Shown here in pieces: positions 60,604 through 64,000 of a DNA stretch of 64,000 bases (the stretch's first letter is position 1; every line of letters begins with the position of its first letter). The translations under genes and the position numbers were made by a program. Source of the DNA: Isoperla grammatica. Taxonomy: Eukaryota; Arthropoda; Insecta; Plecoptera; Perlodidae. The notes under the pieces are model-generated. The model made no database searches, was not told where the DNA came from, and saw only the letters and a program-made list of their open reading frames with translations. Where the stretch lies: positions 85,506,496 to 85,570,495 of the forward strand of contig OX246737.1 in the NCBI GenBank assembly GCA_945910005.1, written 5' to 3'.

Positions 60604-61998
60604 TAACTCTATCTCCCCTATCCCTTCCTTCTTAGCAAAATTCATTTCAGTACACAAGAGAAGAGTAGGCTAATAATTGGGTAATTGTTTCATGTATATA
60701 TATTGTTTCATCTATAAAGCTAACTTTTTCCTTTTTCTAAAACGTTGATCATCCAACATATCGCCATTCACAGTTTTACTTCAAAGTGATTAGTTGTGAA
60801 ATTATGTTATTTATTTTATAATTTATTGTTTTGTTTGTAACACACACAATTATTGAACACTACTGGTACGAACATTCCTTGGCCAAAATACGGTTGCGAT
60901 ACGACACGTAATTCGACTAGCAAGTCTTCGGAGTCTGATATGTTCTACATCAGACGCAAACTGGCATTATTATAGTGTCGTATAATAAACAGTAGGACAA
61001 CCAAACGTTTTACCACACATTCGATTATTGCTCATCAGTTTTGTCTGCTGGAATAATACCATAACAACAGTCATTGATCTTTAAATTCCGAGAAGACGTT
61101 CTATACGTTTTGGCAAACAACGCGGCACTTTGTGCAAACAGCTGGAGTATCGACGAGTCAGCAAACAAACGTCCCTAGGAAGTGTTGGTGCTCATTGTTT
61201 ACCAGGAAAAGGCGTCACCTCCGCCGGTGTAAACGGTTACTGTCTTTGTGCGATGGGCGGCGGCTATAGTCATAGAGACACGCCGAGCTTTATGGCTAGC
61301 TAAACACAGCTAAACCACTGCAAATAGACGGGATGTGGATTTGCACTGCTGTAAAGTCACGTTTTTGCTTTCGTTCTTACGACAGCAAATGTCTTGGCGT
61401 ATTAGTTAGCAACTAAATACACATTTACATAAATAATTGTCAGGCGTAAGGACAGCACACATGAACTAGCTCTATGTTTAGTGAGAGAAGTGGTTCAGTT
61501 TACAATTCTATTATACTAGAATTCTGGTGGTTGTGATTTGTAGCTCCTCAATCAGATATCCTGACCGAATGTTTCCCAAAGTTTTGCTTCATCATAAATA
61601 ACTCTGACAAGTGGTAAATTTTTAGACAAATTAAATGTAGGACTGTACGAATAATCGAAATTCTTAAACGATGTGTCAACCAGTTACTTAGTTCCTTTTA
61701 TTTATTTAAAGCTATAATGTGGTATATACTACAATAAATAGGCCATTTATATTATTTCTATCCACATGATAGGGTTTCTAGCTTACTTGAGCATAGGCAT
61801 ACGTATTTATTTATTTTCATATTAGCAAGTTTTGTACAAAATGTAAGCAAATAGCTTAGTTATCTCATTTTGATCCATTAAGTTTTGCCCAACAGTGCCT
61901 TCACATTTTTACAAGATCCGTAAGTATTTTGCATTCAATTTAAAATGAAATCTAATAGTAAACTTTTCGTAAGAAATCGGCCCAGGGACAATTCATGC
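60604..61998. other. Unique sequence
   Basis: No gene supported. A GC-richer patch at 61130-61330 contains TGTTTAC and GTAAACG (forkhead-type words), suggestive only. Confidence 0.3.
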
Positions 61999-62215
61999 CC
62001 CCTCTTCAGGTGACTAACTACTAACTAGGTATTTGATATTTGGAATATTTATGAAGGAATGTCCAAGGGCTGTTAAGTATAACTCAATCTACCAACACTC
62101 TTCTTGTGAGTAAGGAACACCTCAGAAAAAAACTTAATTCAGGATTGCCGGTGACCGGTATCGAATCGGTGACCTCCCGGATTAGAGTATCGCCACCTCT
62201 ATCGGTAATGTAATC
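61999..62215 (-). mobile_element. tRNA-derived SINE (family A)
   Basis: The head on the minus strand has AATCCGGGAGGTCACCGATT then CGATACCGG (B box), with GAGGTGGCGATACTC as the A-box region. The 3' end contains GCATGAATTGTCCCTGGGCC, shared with the copy at 2376-2495. The middle shares TTGAGTTATACTTAACAG-like sequence with the 23.5-kb copy. Confidence 0.65.
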
Positions 62216-63891
62216 TATGATATGACACACCTAGTGGAATGTTGCATTTGGTAAACTACAAACACGAAACACTAGCAAAACAAATAATGTGGGAACCTCT
62301 GCTCCAAGTTCTTTTAACCAGATGATGCGCCGCGTTGTAAGTTGCCCCTTCAACCTTGAGGTGTTCTTCAAGTTCATCAATAAACTAGAATTTCTTCCTA
62401 TTCGTGCAACATGTGAATAAAGACAAAAATCGAGTTAATAAATCTTCCGTTTCCCAATTGAAACCGAGAAGTGATTTGTTCAACACCTGTTGAGTGGTCG
62501 GCGCGAGTTGATCGATGAGGGGTGTGCGATGTGCGATGGCGCGCAATGTGATTCAACTAGACGACAACCTTTGCTGCCCTTGACCGCAACGGTTCAAACT
62601 GTTGAGCTGGCGGTGGGAAACAATTATAGTCATTAATACGTTATGGGACTACTCTCATATACCATATTGTTGTAGTTATATAACAATTACGGCATTAAAA
62701 TCAGTTTTAATAACATTTATTGTGAAATTAATAGTAAATCGACAACATGGCAAAATTAGTAAAAAATTATCTGTTGACTAATATTGTATTTTTGTAGATA
62801 GCTGAGTTGTAGTAGTAGTGTAGTAGAGTAGTGTGGTCACACACAACACACAATATGTCAACACTCAACAACATCGAACATGCGTGAGGTGAGGGGTTGT
62901 TGTATGGGACATAGAGATATAACTTATACGGTGTACCAATGAATGCTGTGACATATTTTACACTGACCGAAGCACACACACACGTGTAACAATCATTTGC
63001 TAGGCAGTTGGTGTAGCCTTTAGCCTACTTCTTACAGCAACCACGGATCATGACCTGTGAAGGAAATACAATGCAGTCATCTGAATCCGAGTCGATCAAA
63101 GTGTAACAATGAGTCTGTGCCCAGTGGGTGTATAGGCTTAGTTTAAAGTGCGGCAATATACTATTGGCAAGGCAATGCCCAGTGGATCGGAAAAGTGAAC
63201 CGTGAGAAAGCTCTCTCTACTCTACTCGACAGAATATGGACGCTACTTTCTAACTCGGCTTCTTGGCTGCAAAGTTCAATGCTTCACGGTTAGCGACTGC
63301 AGAGACCTGTGTGTGTTTGTGTAGGAGGAATATATTAGAAGATAGCTGGCCTGCATTATCCTTTATAGGTGCACAAAAAGGGTTATTACTGTCATTTGAA
63401 AGAGGCACCATCACTATAGGTGGAACTGAAGACGTGATCATAAATTGTGCTGGTTATTTTATACAATCCACAATTCAATGTTTAGCATGAACTTAGCGAG
63501 GCTCAAAGCAAATAAATGTACCGTTGTAGCATTTATCAAATTTCACCGCTAGTATAAGTCCATGGTACCCAAACTAGTATAATGACATGAAGCGATGCGT
63601 ATTTGTTCGGTTGTGTTACGGGGGAGGGAGAGAGTGAGAGGGGGGAGGGGTTAAAACTGTTAGTAATTGTATAATACTGCAACACTGTTAGAAAATCTCG
63701 AGTATTTAACATTTATTTTAAGTTTTCCTTGTTCCCGTAGACGATTACGGGTTTCAGTCTTACAAACTACCTACGAATTTGCTTCCATAATTTTTAACCA
63801 TTTTCAAGTATACGTAAAGTTTACTAAGTAGCTAACTATAACTAGTCTTATGCTTACGAAATAGCGGAGTCCAACAGTAACAATTTAATTT
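62216..63891. other. Unique sequence
   Basis: No gene supported; two overlapping 60-75-codon frames at 63250-63490 on opposite strands are unrecognised. G-rich patch at 63620-63650. Confidence 0.3.
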
Positions 63892-64000
63892 TATACTTTT
63901 CTAGTTCATACAATTTACATGCAATAGATCCACAGTAATAATTTACTACCTTATGTATGTTGGTTATCATATACTTTTCTAGTTCATACAATTTACTTGC
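63892..64000. repeat. 78-bp repeat at the window edge
   Basis: TATACTTTTCTAGTTCATAC followed by AATTTAC occurs at 63892 and again at 63970, 78 bp apart, and runs to the last base. At least one full unit is visible, and an array may continue beyond the window. Confidence 0.65.

Overview
The window looks like intergenic, repeat-rich DNA from an invertebrate animal, probably marine (mollusc, amphioxus, hemichordate or similar). It has low gene density, AT-rich unique sequence, tRNA-derived SINEs, LINE 3' tails, short inverted-repeat transposons with 2, 3, 5 or 8 bp target duplications, long (TTA)n and poly-G runs, and many tandem arrays. I saw no operons, bacterial-type genes, rRNA or intact tRNA genes. 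The taxon cannot be fixed from the sequence alone.

Layout. 1-1190: end of a 158/166-bp array. 2781-9274: a 6.5-kb unit bounded by diverged terminal inverted repeats (TIRs) inside a local 56-bp duplication; it holds a 70-bp array, a foldback, a 115-bp array and a 124-bp array with a five-unit higher-order period. 12211-19552: a 24-bp array (about 81 copies, most with a CACGTG-type core) joined directly to a 69-bp array (about 78 copies). 19553-35680: mostly unique AT-rich DNA with SINEs, a LINE tail, two small inverted-repeat elements, a TATA-type promoter candidate near 22.87 kb and an exon-like stretch at 35.0-35.3 kb. 35683-39630: a 47-bp array followed by a 102-bp array. 40.08-41.59 kb: a degenerate hairpin-type minisatellite with a 177-bp tandem repeat. 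44.1-44.5 kb: a nearly complete SINE. 46.1-51.9 kb: 63-bp and 121-bp duplications, a 54-bp array, and a 58-bp array interrupted by a LINE tail. 52-64 kb: mostly unique DNA with a clear hAT-type element (perfect 8-bp duplication), nested Harbinger-like MITEs, another SINE and the edge of a 78-bp repeat.

No complete protein-coding gene is convincingly visible. The very long open frames (over 1,700 codons on both strands at 14-19.6 kb; 884 codons at 37-39.7 kb; 288 codons at 49 kb) come from tandem units whose lengths are multiples of three. In the 102-bp array, most unit-to-unit differences I read would change the encoded residue, which argues against coding. The best coding candidate is a 256-bp exon on the minus strand (35017-35272) with acceptor and donor sites and a weakly leucine-rich-repeat-like translation. 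Tandem arrays make up roughly 28% of the window by my estimate. The most notable object is the composite TIR-bounded element at 2.8-9.3 kb.
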